Shown one piece after another: positions 11,601 to 23,000 of a stretch of 64,000 nt of DNA (positions within the stretch are counted from its first letter, which is position 1; each line of letters starts with the position of its first letter). The notes under the pieces were generated by a model that saw nothing but the letters and a program-made list of their open reading frames with translations, made no database searches and was not told where the DNA came from. A program made the translations under genes and the position numbers. The stretch comes from Mesostigma viride (lineage: Eukaryota; Streptophyta; Mesostigmatophyceae; Mesostigmatales; Mesostigmataceae), in contig RPFO01002258.1 in NCBI GenBank assembly GCA_009746045.1, positions 1 to 64,000 on the forward strand, given 5' to 3'.

Positions 11601-11925
11601 AATGTACGTAAAATACTTCGAGAGGTGCTCCTCCTCCGGATCGGACGCCCGACGCTTCTTCTGGAACCCAGACGACCGAGAACCCTTAACTGCAATCGTG
11701 TGCTACCTGAGCGTCGCAAAGGTCACGAAGGGCAAGTGGGAAGGACATCCGGACAACACGCGACAGGGCTGGTTCACAATTGCGAAGAAGGTGGACGCCG
11801 AAATTACGGTACGTCATTCCAAACATTACTGTGTAAAATTGGTGTTTGTATGTCGCATGTGTTTTTTTGTCGACGGTCGTTCACCTTACTAATGTTACAT
11901 ACAGGGCAATCAGCCTATACTTTAG
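8660..11925 (+). CDS. DDE/RNase H-fold transposase-like protein, four exons (one frameshift)
   Basis: Proposed exons are 8660-9826, 10083-10838, 11141-11808 and 11905-11925, all with GT-AG borders and phase-0 joins (donors GTAAGC, GTAAGT, GTACGT; acceptors TTGCAG, TTGCAG, ATACAG; branch-like TACTAAT before exon 4). The product is about 870 residues. Seen: a Cys/His segment CACEKH near residue 272; CLEGTCNECG (C348, C353, C356); then D453 in LMDYSENY, D538 in SWSDNCKEQF, and H575/D581 in GHGKGESDGEGG. This order resembles a widespread eukaryotic transposon-derived family with DYAENY...SDG...HGKG motifs, recalled from memory and unsearched. The C-terminal ~90 residues (GNWVMYVKYF onward) suggest a small beta-rich module. 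The ATG at 8660 is the first in frame; an upstream exon is possible. A run of ten Gs at 11564-11573 breaks the frame inside exon 3. Whether it is an active transposase or a domesticated gene is unknown. Confidence 0.7.
9831..10066. repeat. 118-bp tandem duplication filling intron 1
   Basis: Two near-identical copies (9831-9948, 9949-10066) make up nearly all of the 256-bp intron. Each contains one perfect CCAACGGCCGTTGG (9879-9892 and 9997-10010). The duplication stops 16 bp before the splice acceptor AG at 10081-10082. Confidence 0.93.
10947..11093. repeat. Four CCAACGGCCGTTGG palindromes in intron 2
   Basis: Perfect copies start at 10947, 10989, 11038 and 11080. The pattern is a ~91-bp duplication: each half has two palindromes 42 bp apart, with GAGTTGGGAAAT-like sequence after them and TATAATTGTTGAGTG between. 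They lie wholly inside the 302-bp intron (10839-11140). Confidence 0.95.
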
Positions 11926-11967
11926 CTTGGCTGCATGGCGCATGTCGCATATCTTAATTTCTCAAAG

Positions 11968-11981
11968 CCAACGGCCGTTGG
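11968..11981. repeat. Palindrome CCAACGGCCGTTGG downstream of the gene
   Basis: A perfect copy 43 bp after the stop codon of the transposase-like gene, followed by ACTTACGAAACTGG as in the copies near 57061 and 57319. It lies in the probable 3' UTR or terminator region. Confidence 0.9.
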
Positions 11982-12130
11982 ACTTACGAAACTGGACAAG
12001 TGCCAAGTGCGGATTAGGTACTAAAATGGGCATTCTTGTTGAGGATGACCAGTTGTGTTTATATATTTTTGCATGGTGGCGGATGACTTGGCGTGTTGTT
12101 GCATTTTTACATACGGGTGTATGGTAGGCC

Positions 12131-12165
12131 TTAAACCCTAAACCCCTACACTCCTAAACCATATT
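12131..12165. repeat. Short CCCTAAA telomere-like tract
   Basis: Contains AAACCCTAAACCCC followed by a degenerate CTCCTAAACC. This resembles the plant/green-algal TTTAGGG telomere repeat but is too short and degenerate to be a telomere. It marks the start of the GT-rich tract. Confidence 0.5.
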
Positions 12166-12174
12166 TACCCTTAT

Positions 12175-13960
12175 ATGTTGGGTGTGTTGTGTGAATGTTG
12201 GGTATGTGTGTTGGGGCGTGTGTGTTGGGTGTGTGTGTTGGGTGCATTCATGAAGGTGCGGGGGCGTGTAGGGTGTGTGCAAAGTGTCTTGTGTGTTGAT
12301 GTTGGGTGTGGGGGGGGGGAGGTACATGTGTGTTGTGTGTGTGACTTAGTAGGTGTGTTGTGTGTGTGACTTAGGTGTGTGTGTTGTTTGTGTTGGATAT
12401 GTGTTGTGTGTGTGTGTGTTGTGTGTGTGTAGGGTGTCTTGTGTGTTGGTTTCTTGTTTTTAGTAGGTGTTGGGTGTGTGTATGTCGGGTGCAAACATAG
12501 TGTGTGTGTGTGTGTGTTCGGTATGTGTGTTGGGTGTCTTGTGTGTGTGTGTTCGGTATGTGTGTTGAGGCGTGTGTGTGTGCTCTGTGTATGTATGTTG
12601 TGTGTGTGTGTGTTGGGGCGTGTGCGTGTGTGTGTTGTGTGCATGTTAATTGTCATGTATTGGTGTTGAGTGTGAGGGGGGGATGGACGTGTGTGTTGTG
12701 TGTGACTTAGGTGTGTTATGTGTGTGTTGTGTGTGACTTAAGTGTGTAGTGTGTGTGTTGTGTGTGTTGGATGTGTGGTGTGGGTGTGGGTGTGGGTGTG
12801 TGGGTGGGTGGGGGGGGGCCAAGTGTCTTGTGTGTTGGTATTGGGTTTGTGTGGGGGGGTGTACGTGTGTGTTGTGTGTGACTTAGGTGTGTTTTGTGTG
12901 TGTTGTGTGTGATCGACCTAGGTGTGTGTTGCGTGTGTGTGTTGGGTGTACATGTGTTCATAAAGGGTGTGGGTGTGTGTAGGGTGTGTGCAAAGTGTCT
13001 TGTGTGTTGGTGTTGGGTGTGGGGGGGGGGAAAGTACGTGTGTGTTGTGTGTGTGACTTAGGTGTGTTGTGTGTGTGTTGTTTGCATGTTATTGTTGGTG
13101 TTGTGGGGGGGGGGGATGTACGTGTACGTGTGTTGTGTGTTGGTGTCTTATTTTTAGGTGTTGGTGTGTGTGTCGTGGGTGCAAACATTGTGTGTGTGTG
13201 TGTTGGGTGTGTGTTGGGTGTCTTGTGTGTTTGGTGTTTTTGGTAGGTGTTGTGTGTGCGTGTTTTCGGTATGTGTGTTGGGTGTCTTGTGTGTGTGTGG
13301 TATGTGTTTGGGTGTTGTTGTGTGTGCAGTGTTGGGGCATGTGTGTGTGTGTGTTGGGGCATGTGTGTGTGTTGTGGCATGTTAATTGTCATGTGTTGGT
13401 GTTGTGTGTGGGGGGGGGGGGATGTACGTGTGTGTTGTGTGTTACTTAGGTGTGTTATGTGTGTGTTGGGTGTGGGTGTCGTGGGCCGACCGGTGCAAAC
13501 ATTGTGTGTGTGTGTGTGTGTTGGGTGTGTGTTGGGTGTCTTGTGTGTTGGTGTCTTGTTTTTAGTAGGTGTTGTGTGTGCGTGTTTTCGGTATGTGTGT
13601 TGGGTGTCTTTTGTGTGTGTGGTGTGTGTTTGGGTGTTGTTGTGTGTGCAGTGTTGGGGCATGTGTGTGTGTGTTGGGGCATGTGTGTGTGTGTGTTGGG
13701 GCATGTGTGTCAGTGTGTGTGTTGTGGCCTGTTAATTGTCATGTGTTGGTGTTGTGTGTGGGGGGGCGGGATGTACCTATGTGTTGTGTGTTATAACAAC
13801 TATACTTAGGTGTGTTATGTGTGTGTTGCGTGTGTGTGTTGGGTGTGTGTTGCATGGCTGTCTTGTGTGTTGGTGTCTTGTTTTTAGGTGTTGGTGTGTG
13901 TCTTGGGTGCAAACATAGTGTGTGTGTGTGTTGGGTGTGTTGTTCGTGTGTGTATGAAAA
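12175..13960. repeat. GT-rich degenerate minisatellite
   Basis: Almost wholly TG-based with recurring words such as GTTGGGTGTCTTGTGTG, TTTTCGGTATGTG and TGTTAATTGTCATGT. The last word recurs near 12643, 13378 and 13729, showing ~350-bp higher-order units. G runs of 8-12 recur. Strand bias keeps long frames open in both directions; none is credible as a gene. Confidence 0.9.
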
Positions 13961-14072
13961 TATAGAAAATTGTTATATTTGACGATAGTCATAGTGTACT
14001 ACTAAAAACTTGTACATACATATGCTGGAATGATTTTCTTTTTACTATTTCATTCACTATTGCTTATTTCTT
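13961..14072. other. Short AT-rich junction between the GT tract and satellite B
   Basis: About 110 bp of non-repetitive AT-rich sequence. No gene or site recognised. Confidence 0.5.
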
Positions 14073-17000
14073 CACACATGTACATGCACGCAAGGGGCGG
14101 CTGCACATACACGTACACACACCGCGCACGCAAGGGGCGGCTGCACACACACGTACATCCACCGCGCACGCAAGGGGCAACTGCACACACACGTACATAC
14201 ACCGCGCACGCAAGGGGCGAGTGCGCACACACGTACATACACCGCGCACGCAAGGGGCGGCTGCACACACACGTACACACACCATGCACGCAAGGGCCGG
14301 CTGCACTCACATGTACATACACCATGCACGCAAGGGGCGGCTGCACACACACGTACACACACCATGCACGCAAGGGCCGGCTGCACTCACATGTACATCC
14401 ACCGCGCACGCAAGGGCCGGCTGCACACACACGTACATACACCGCGCACGCAAGGGGCAACTGCACACACATGTACATACACCGCGCAACCACGGGGCGG
14501 CTGCACACACACGTACATACACCGCGCACGCAAGGGGCGGCTGCACACATACGTACCTACACCGCGCACGCAAGGGGCGACTGCACACACATGTACATCC
14601 ACCGCGCACGCAAGGGCCGGCTGCACACACACGTACACACACCATGCACGCAAGGGCCGGCTGCACACACACGTACATACACCGCGCACGCAAGGGGCGG
14701 CTGCACACACACGTACCTACACCGCGCACGCAAGGGGCGGCTGCACACACACGTACACACACCATGCACGCAAGGAGCGACTTCACGCACAGGTACACAC
14801 ACCATGCACGCAAGGTTCGGCTGCACACACATGTACATCCACCGCGCACGCAAGGGGCGAGTGCAAACACATGTACATACACCGCGCACGCAAGGGGCAA
14901 CTGCCCACACATGTACATCCACCGCGCACGCAAGGGCCGGCTGCACTCACATGTACACACACCGCGCACGCAAGGGCCGGCTGCACACACACGTACATAC
15001 ACCGCGCACGCAAGGGGCAACTGCACACACACGTACACACCATGCACGCAAGGGGCTGCTGCACACACACTTACACTCACCATGCACGCGAGGGGCGGCT
15101 GCACACACACGTACACACACCGCGCACGCAAGGGACGGCTGCACACACACGTACATACACCGCGCACGCAAGGGGCGGCTGCACTTACATGTACACACAC
15201 CACGCACGCAAGGGGCGGCTGCACACACACGTACATACACCGCGCACGCAAGGACCGGCTCCACTCACATGTACATCCACCGCGCAACCACGGGGCGGCT
15301 GCACACACACGTACATACACCGCCCACGCAAGGGGCTGCTGCACACACACTTACACACAAAATGCACGCTTGGGGCGACGGCACTCACATGTACATACAC
15401 CGCTCACGAAAGGGGTGGCTGCACACACACGTACATCCACCGCGCACGCAAGGGGCGGCTGCACACACACATACATACATGCACCATGCACGCAAGGGGC
15501 GAGTGCACACACATGTACATACACCGCGCACGCTTGGGGCGGCTGCACACACACGTACCTACACCGCGCACGCAAGGGGCGGCTGCACACACACTTACAC
15601 ACAAAATGCACGCTTGGGGCGACGGCACTCACATGTACACACACCGCGCACGCAAGGGGCTGCTGCACACACACGTACACACACCATGCACGCAATTGCC
15701 GGCATGCACACACACGTACATCCACCGCGCACGCAAGGGGCAACTGCACACACATGTACACACACCGCGCACGCTTGGGGCGGCTGCACACACACGTACC
15801 TACACCGCGCACGCAAGGGGCGGCTGCACACACATGTACACACACCGCGCACGCAAGGGGCGGCTGCACACACACGTACACACACCATGCACGCAATTGC
15901 CGGCATGCACACACACGTACATCCACCGCGCACGCAAGGGGCAACTGCACACACACGTACACACACCGCGCACGCTTGGGGCAGCTGCACTCACATGTAC
16001 ACACACCGCGCACGCTTGGGGCGGCTGCACACACACGTACCTACACCGCGCACGCAAGGGGCGGCTGCACACACACGTACATACACCGCGCACGCAAGGG
16101 GCGGCTGCACACATACGTACACACACCGCGCACGCAAGGGGCGGCTGCACACACACGTACATACACCATGCACGCAAGGGGCTGCACACACACTTACACA
16201 CACCATGCACGCAAGGGCCGGCATGCACACACACTGGCATACACCGCGCACGCAAGGGGCGGCTGCACACACACGTACATACACCGCGCACGCAAGGGGC
16301 GAGTGCACACACACGTACACACACCGCGCACGAAAGGGGCGGCTGCACACACACGTACACACACCATGCATGCAATTGCCGGCATGCACACACACGTACA
16401 TCCACTGCGCACGCAAGGGGCAACTGCACACACATGTACACACGCTCGGGGCGGCTGCACACACACTTACACACACCATGCACGCAAGGGCCGGCATGCA
16501 CACACACTGGCATACACCGCGCACGCAAGGGGCGGCTGCACCCACATGTACATACACCATGCACGCAAGGACAAGGATTCACACACACGTACACACACCG
16601 CGCACGCAAGGGGCGGCTGCACACAAACGTACACACACCATGCACGCAATTGCCGGCATGCACACACACGTACATCCACCGCGCACGCAAGGGGCAACTG
16701 CACACACATGTACACACGCTTGGGGCGGCTCCACTCACATGTACATCCACCGCGCAACCACGGGGCGGCTGCACACACACGTACATACACCGCGCACGCA
16801 AGGGGCTGCTGCACACACACTTACACACAAAATGCACGCTTGGGGCGACGGCACTCACATGTACATACACCGCGCACGAAAGGGGTGGCTGCACACACAC
16901 GTACATCCACCGCGCACGCAAGGGGCGGCTGCACACACACATACATACACCATGCACGCAAGGGGCGAGTGCAAAAACATGTACATACGCCGCGCACGCA

Positions 17001-19231
17001 AGGGGCAACTGCCCACACATGGACATACACCATGCACGCAAGGGGCGGCTGCACACACATGTACATCCACCGCGCACGCAAGGGGCGAGTGCACACACAC
17101 GTACACACACCGCGCACGCAAGGGGCGGCTGCACACACACGTACACACACCATGCACGCAATTGCCGGCATGCACACACACGTACATCCACCGCGCACGC
17201 AAGGGGCAACTGCACACACATGTACACACACCGCGCACGCTTGGGGCAGCTGCACTCACACGTACACACACCGCGCACGCAAGGGACGGCTGCACACACA
17301 CGTACATACACCGCGCACGCAAGGGGCGGCTGCACTTACATGTACACACACCACGCACGCAAGGGGCGGCTGCACACACACGTACATACACCGCGCACGC
17401 AAGGACCGGCTCCACTCACATGTACATCCACCGCACAACCACGGGGCGGCTGCACACACACGTACATACACCGCGCACGCAAGGGGCTGCTGCACACACA
17501 CTTACACACAAAATGCACGCTTGGGGCGACGGCACTCACATGTACATACACCGCGCACGAAAGGGGTGGCTGCACACACACGTACATCCACCGCGCACGC
17601 AAGGGGCGGCTGCACACACACATACATACACCGCGCACGCTTGGGGCGGCTGCACACACACGTACCTACACCGCGCACGCAAGGGGCGGCTGCACACACA
17701 CGTACATACACCGCGCACGCAAGGGGCGAGTGCACACACACGTACACACACCGCGCACGCAAGGGGCGGCTGCACACACACGTACACACACCATGCACGC
17801 AATTGCCGGCATGCACACACCCGTACATCCACCGCGCACGCAAGGGGCAACTGCACACACATGTACACACACCGCGCACGCTTGGGGCAGCTGCACTCAC
17901 ATGTACACACACCGCGCACGCTTGGGGCGGCTGCACACACACGTACACACACCGCGCACGCTTGGGGCGGCTGCACACACACGTACCTACACCGCGCACG
18001 CAAGGGGCGGCTGCACACACACTTACACACAAAATGCACGCTTGGGGCGACGGCACTCACATGTACACACACCGCGCACGCAAGGGGCGGCTGCACACAC
18101 ACGTACACACACCATGCACGCAATTGCCGGCATGCACACACACGTACATCCACCGCGCACGCAAGGGGCAACTGCACACACATGTACACACACCGCGCAC
18201 GCTTGGGGCAGCTGCACTCACATGTACACACACCGCGCACGCTTGGGGCGGCTGCACACACACGTACATACACCGCGCACGCAAGGGGCGGCTGCACACA
18301 TACGTACCTACACCGCGCACGCAAGGGGCGGCTGCACACACACGTACATACACCGCGCACGCAAGGACCGGCTCCACTCACATGTACATCCACCGCGCAA
18401 CCACGGGGCGGCTGCACACACACGTACATACACCGCGCACGCAAGGGGCTGCTGCACACACACTTACACACAAAATGCACGCTTGGGGCGACGGCACTCA
18501 CATGTACATACACCGCGCACGAAAGGGGTGGCTGCACACACACGTACACACACCATGCACGCAAGGAGCGACTTCACGCACAGGTACACACACCATGCAC
18601 GCAAGGTTCGGCTGCACACACATGTACATCCACCGCGCACGCAAGGGGCAGCTGCACACACATGTACATACACCATGCACGCAAGGGGCGGCTGCACACA
18701 CCTGTACACACACCGCGCACGCAAGGGGCGAGTGCACACACACGTACACACACCGCGCACGCAAGGGGCGGCTGCACACACACGTACACACACCATGCAC
18801 GCAATTGCCGGCATGCACACACACGTACATCCACCGCGCACGCAAGGGGCAACTGCACACACATGTACACACACCGCGCACGCTTGGGGCAGCTGCACTC
18901 ACATGTACACACACCGCGCACGCTTGGGGCGGCTGCACACACACGTACATACACCGCGCACGCTTGGGGCGGCTGCACACACACGTACCTACACCGCGCA
19001 CGCAAGGGGCGGCTGCACACACACTTACACACAAAATGCACGCTTGGGGCGACGGCACTCACATGTACACACACCGCGCACGCAAGGGGCGGCTGCACAC
19101 ACACGTACACACACCATGCACGCAATTGCCGGCATGCACACACACGTACATCCACCGCGCACGCAAGGGGCAACTGCACACACATGTACACACACCGCGC
19201 ACGCTTGGGGCAGCTGCACTCACATGTACAC
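14073..19231. repeat. Satellite B, left block (40-bp monomer)
   Basis: About 128 direct copies of a 40-bp unit running GTACATACACCGCGCACGC, AAGGGGCGGCTGCAC, then ACACAC. Variants alternate at a few positions: ACGTAC/ATGTAC, CCGCGCAC/CCATGCAC, CAAGGGG/CTTGGGG, and GGCGGC/GGCAAC/GGCCGG/GGCGAG/GGCTGC. The orientation never changes. The common unit has no stop codon in any of six frames, so kilobase-long open frames on both strands are a by-product. The stretch from about 17,000 to 19,231 has a close copy about 16,636-16,639 bp downstream. Confidence 0.97.
19227..19231. repeat. Target-site duplication TACAC, left copy
   Basis: TACAC immediately precedes the left LTR and is repeated exactly at 25354-25358 after the right LTR. 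Five bases is the usual Ty1/copia duplication length. Confidence 0.97.
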
Positions 19232-19976
19232 TGTTGAAAGAACTAATGGGTTTGCCTTCTACAATGCTTGTGATTGGAACCCAAATGTGCCTGTCCTTGC
19301 AGGTACAGGCTATGGAGGATGGAAGCAAAGAGACAGAGACTCAGTTTGAGGCAGAATGATAGTGAGGAGTACCTTTGGCAAGGCTCCTCAGTTGTTTTAT
19401 TAACTCGAGGAAAAAACACAGGCAGAAAACTGGAATGACCTGATTGGCTGGCTAGGAATGTGCCTAGGAATATTCTCATGTAATACTCAGGCCACCAATC
19501 AGGTTAGGTCAGTGTACAGGCTACCAATCAGATCTAGACAAGAATAAATCTTATCTTGTAACTGCTGTACAGCCTTATCTTGTAACTGATGTACAGTCTT
19601 AACTTGTAACTGCTGCACAGTAATCTAACTATTTAATAAAAGATCTCTCTGTGTGTGATCTGATGATGATGAAGTAAATCTGGCGTGAACATATCAGCGC
19701 CACATCTGACATGCACAGTGTACATGTCAATCAGTCAACTGTCCTGTCATAGATTCTCATCTGACATGTCATAGGTCAGCTGACATAGACAGATTTGTCA
19801 GCTGCCTATAAGGATCCACTTGGCATAGGTACTAATCCCTGATTACTAAAACTGGCCACAACTTTCTCATTTGTAGGCCAAATCCAACGGGATAAAAAAC
19901 AGTGGCTCCTGTACAAGAGCCTCTATCTATCTAGCCAGGTCAGGTGGGTACAAATACAAGGACCATGTCCTTGACA
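19232..19976 (-). repeat. 3' LTR of the copia element
   Basis: 745 bp, reading TGTCAAGGACATGG to CTTTCAACA on the minus strand. It contains three tandem 24-bp units (19551-19622; core CTTGTAACTG...TGYACAG) that may be U3 enhancer-type repeats. No difference from the 5' LTR was seen. Confidence 0.97.
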
Positions 19977-19986
19977 CCCCCCTTAC
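19977..19986 (-). other. Polypurine tract
   Basis: GTAAGGGGGG on the minus strand ends exactly where the 3' LTR begins, the expected place for plus-strand DNA priming. The second LTR element has a comparable AAGGGGGG. Confidence 0.9.
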
Positions 19987-20078
19987 AACACATGACCTTG
20001 CTCTAGTGCTATCCTGTCAAGTATAACACTTAGAGCAAAAAAAGCTCTCAGCCCCTGTGGGCATATACAACTGCATAT

Positions 20079-23000
20079 CTAAGTAGACACCAGCAGCTTG
20101 TCCCGCAGGGTGATGAACCGTGCCCTTCCCAGGGCCTTGGTGAAGATGTCAGCCAGGTTGTCCTTGCCAGGGCAGTGACGCATGCAGATGGAGCCCCCCT
20201 CCACCTGCTCACGGATGAAGTGGTAGCGCACGTCGATGTGCTTGGTGCGCTTGGGGTGCACAGGATCCTTGGCCAGGGCCACCGCGCCAGTGTTGTCGCA
20301 CAGCACGGTCGTGGGCCCCTCCACCGGTGCACCCAGGTCTCCCAGCAGGCGCCTGAGTGGCAGCACCAGCTGGGTGACGCTGCTCGCAGCAATGTACTCT
20401 GCCTCGCAGGAAGACAGAGCAACAATGGGTTGCTTGCGGCTGCACCACTCCACGGGCGCACCCCGGAACAGGACCAGGTTGCCCGTCACAGAGCGTCTGG
20501 ACTCTGGGCAGTTAGCCCAGTCAGCGTCAGTCCAGGCCTCCAGCCCCCCTTCCTGACCATACCGCAGACCCTTGTCCCTCGTGGTGTAGAGGTACCGGAT
20601 CAGGCGGTCGGCAGCCTCCATGTGGGCTGCCGTGGGTGCCTGCATGTGCTGAGCCAGTTGGTTGACAGCAAAAGCAATGTCTGGACGTGTCCACAGCGCG
20701 ACATACAGCACGGCACCGGTTTTGGACTGATACAGCTGGGTGTCCGGGGCATTGAGCTGCATTCCCCCCTCGCGTTGGGGACTAACACGGGACACACTGA
20801 CCGGGGTGCGTACAGGGAAGGAGGGAGAAAGCCCAAAGCGGGCAGCCAGGGCCTCAATATACACAGTTTGGTGCAAGGAAAGAGACCGGGAAACAGGGTC
20901 GACATGGAGAGAAACACCGAGGAAAAAAGAAGGGTCATCGGACTCGGTGATCTGAAACTTGCTGGCCAAACGATGAGACCACGAGGCCAGCCAGGAAGAG
21001 GAAGGACTGCCTGCAATAATGTCGTCGACATGGACAAACACAAACGTACGAGACGTGGGATACACGTACAGGCAGGAATCCGTTGGGCTTTGTACAGCAC
21101 CATCGGAGAGAAGATAGGCACTAAATGTTTTGTGCCAGTTACGTGGTGCCTGCTTGATGCCATAGAGGCTGCGTTGCAGCTTCCACACCAGCACATCACC
21201 AGCGGCATCACGCTGCTCAAAGCCAGCAGGAGGACGCACATAGACGTCCTCAGAAAGTGGGGCGTACAAAAACGCAGTGCGAACATCAAGTTGCTTCAGC
21301 ACATACCCAGACGAGACACCAAAAGCTAGTGCCAAACGAATGGTGGAGGAACGAACAGTAGGGCTAAAGACCTCAGTGAAATCTATGCCTTCCCGCTGAG
21401 CAAAGCCCTTCACAACAAAACGGGCCTTGAAACGGCCATCGCTTTTGACAGCAAACACCCACCGAGATGGAAGGACCTTGGCAGTGCGAGGAAGAGACTT
21501 GGAAGAAACGAGTGAATATACTGCATGTTCGCGAATGCTAGAAAGCTCACTATCCATCGCAGCACGCCACTCAGGGCTAGCATGGGCCTCAGCAAAAGAG
21601 GAGGGGATGGACGTGGAACCTGAGCTAGTGTGGAGTGAGAAAGTATCAAACAGATCACGCACACTCATGTAGTCAGGGTAAAAACGAGCCCATTTAGGGG
21701 AAACACGATCAAGAGGGGTTGTGGGTAACACCTGAGCGAGGGGATCATGTGCAACGCCGTCGGACACCAGTGCAGCAGTGGCCATAGCGGCAGCCGGTTG
21801 CTTGCCGCGGAGGGCCTGCACTAATTTGTGTAGCTGGGACGAAGAAGGAGATTCAGCAGCAGGTGTGTCTGCCGTCGACACGTGTCCAGGTGGTGTAGAG
21901 GTAGAAGCCGACGACGCCTCCAGCGCAGGACTTGGTGCGAAAACAGGTGCAGACTCAGACTCAGCGGGTTTGGGCTCAGGACTTGGCGCTGGCGCCTCCT
22001 CCAGTGGCGAGCCCCCCTCACCACTGGCATCCCCCGACAAAGCCTCCAGTGGCGAGCCCCCCTCACCACTGGCATCCCCCAAAGCAGTGCCCCCACTGCT
22101 GGCAGCGCCCACAGCAGCGTCCTCACTGCTGGCAGCGGCGCGCCGCGCCATGGCTCTAGTCACAGGACCAGAGGGCGGTAGGGCCAGAGTAGTATCAGGC
22201 CCAGGGACAGAATTCTCAGTGACCGGTGGCAGCAGAAGCTCGGAAGCCTCCTCCCCCTCCACCAGTGCCGGCAGCAGCTGAGGTGATGGCAGGGCGTCGT
22301 TGCGCCAGGCCTCATTGAAGGCCACGTGGCGACGTTGCACCAAAGTGCGAGTGGCGGAGTCCAGGATCAGATATGCCGGCGAGTCGGGAGCATAACCGAC
22401 AAAAATGCCAGGCATGGCCTTGGCCTCCAGCTTGCCACGATGCCCTTCCACACGATGCCAGGCTGGGCAGCCGAAAATGCGCATGTGCGACAGATCAGCG
22501 TGATGACCTGTCAGCAAAAAGTGTGGCGTGGCATCACCAGGATTCGAGGAGCACGGCAGGCGGTTCACGATATAAATAGCACACTGGAGTGCCAATGCCC
22601 AGTATGCCTTCCCCAGGCCGGCGTGTGTCAACATCGCTAGAGTCATGCCCATTGCCAGGCCCCAGAGCCGCTCCGCTACGCCGTTCTGCTCAGGGCAGTA
22701 AGGCGCGGAGAACTCCTGGTGGACGCGGTGTTCAGCACACACCGCCCGCCAGGCTTGACCGGTGAAGACCGCGTCATTGTCGGTGCGCAGCACGACAGAG
22801 CCGGCGTAGAAGGGGCGAATATCGCGGACGAGCAGCTCTGCAAACCGCCCCACCGCCTCGTCCTTGGTCTTGAGCGCAAACCCCCATCGCCACCGAGTGG
22901 CATCGTCAGTGATGCCCAAGAAGTAGCGGGCTCCCCCCAGCGACTCGACGCTCATCGGGCCCAGCAGGTCGCCATGAAGCTTGGCGCGCGGCACAGTGGA

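Noticed and set aside
12131-12165. Chromosome end or telomere
   Set aside because: Only one or two CCCTAAA-like units are present, with non-telomeric sequence on both sides.
12171-13809. Thr/His-rich and Cys/Val-rich frames in the GT tract
   Set aside because: Products of GT strand bias with no stop codons; low complexity in every frame.
14030-19359. Three overlapping plus-strand open frames of about 1700 codons, and many shorter minus-strand frames
   Set aside because: They arise from the stop-free 40-bp satellite monomer read in every frame. There is no codon bias, domain or splice context.
20175-21329. 384-codon plus-strand frame
   Set aside because: It is antisense to the conserved RT and RNase H coding region of pol and has no domain of its own.
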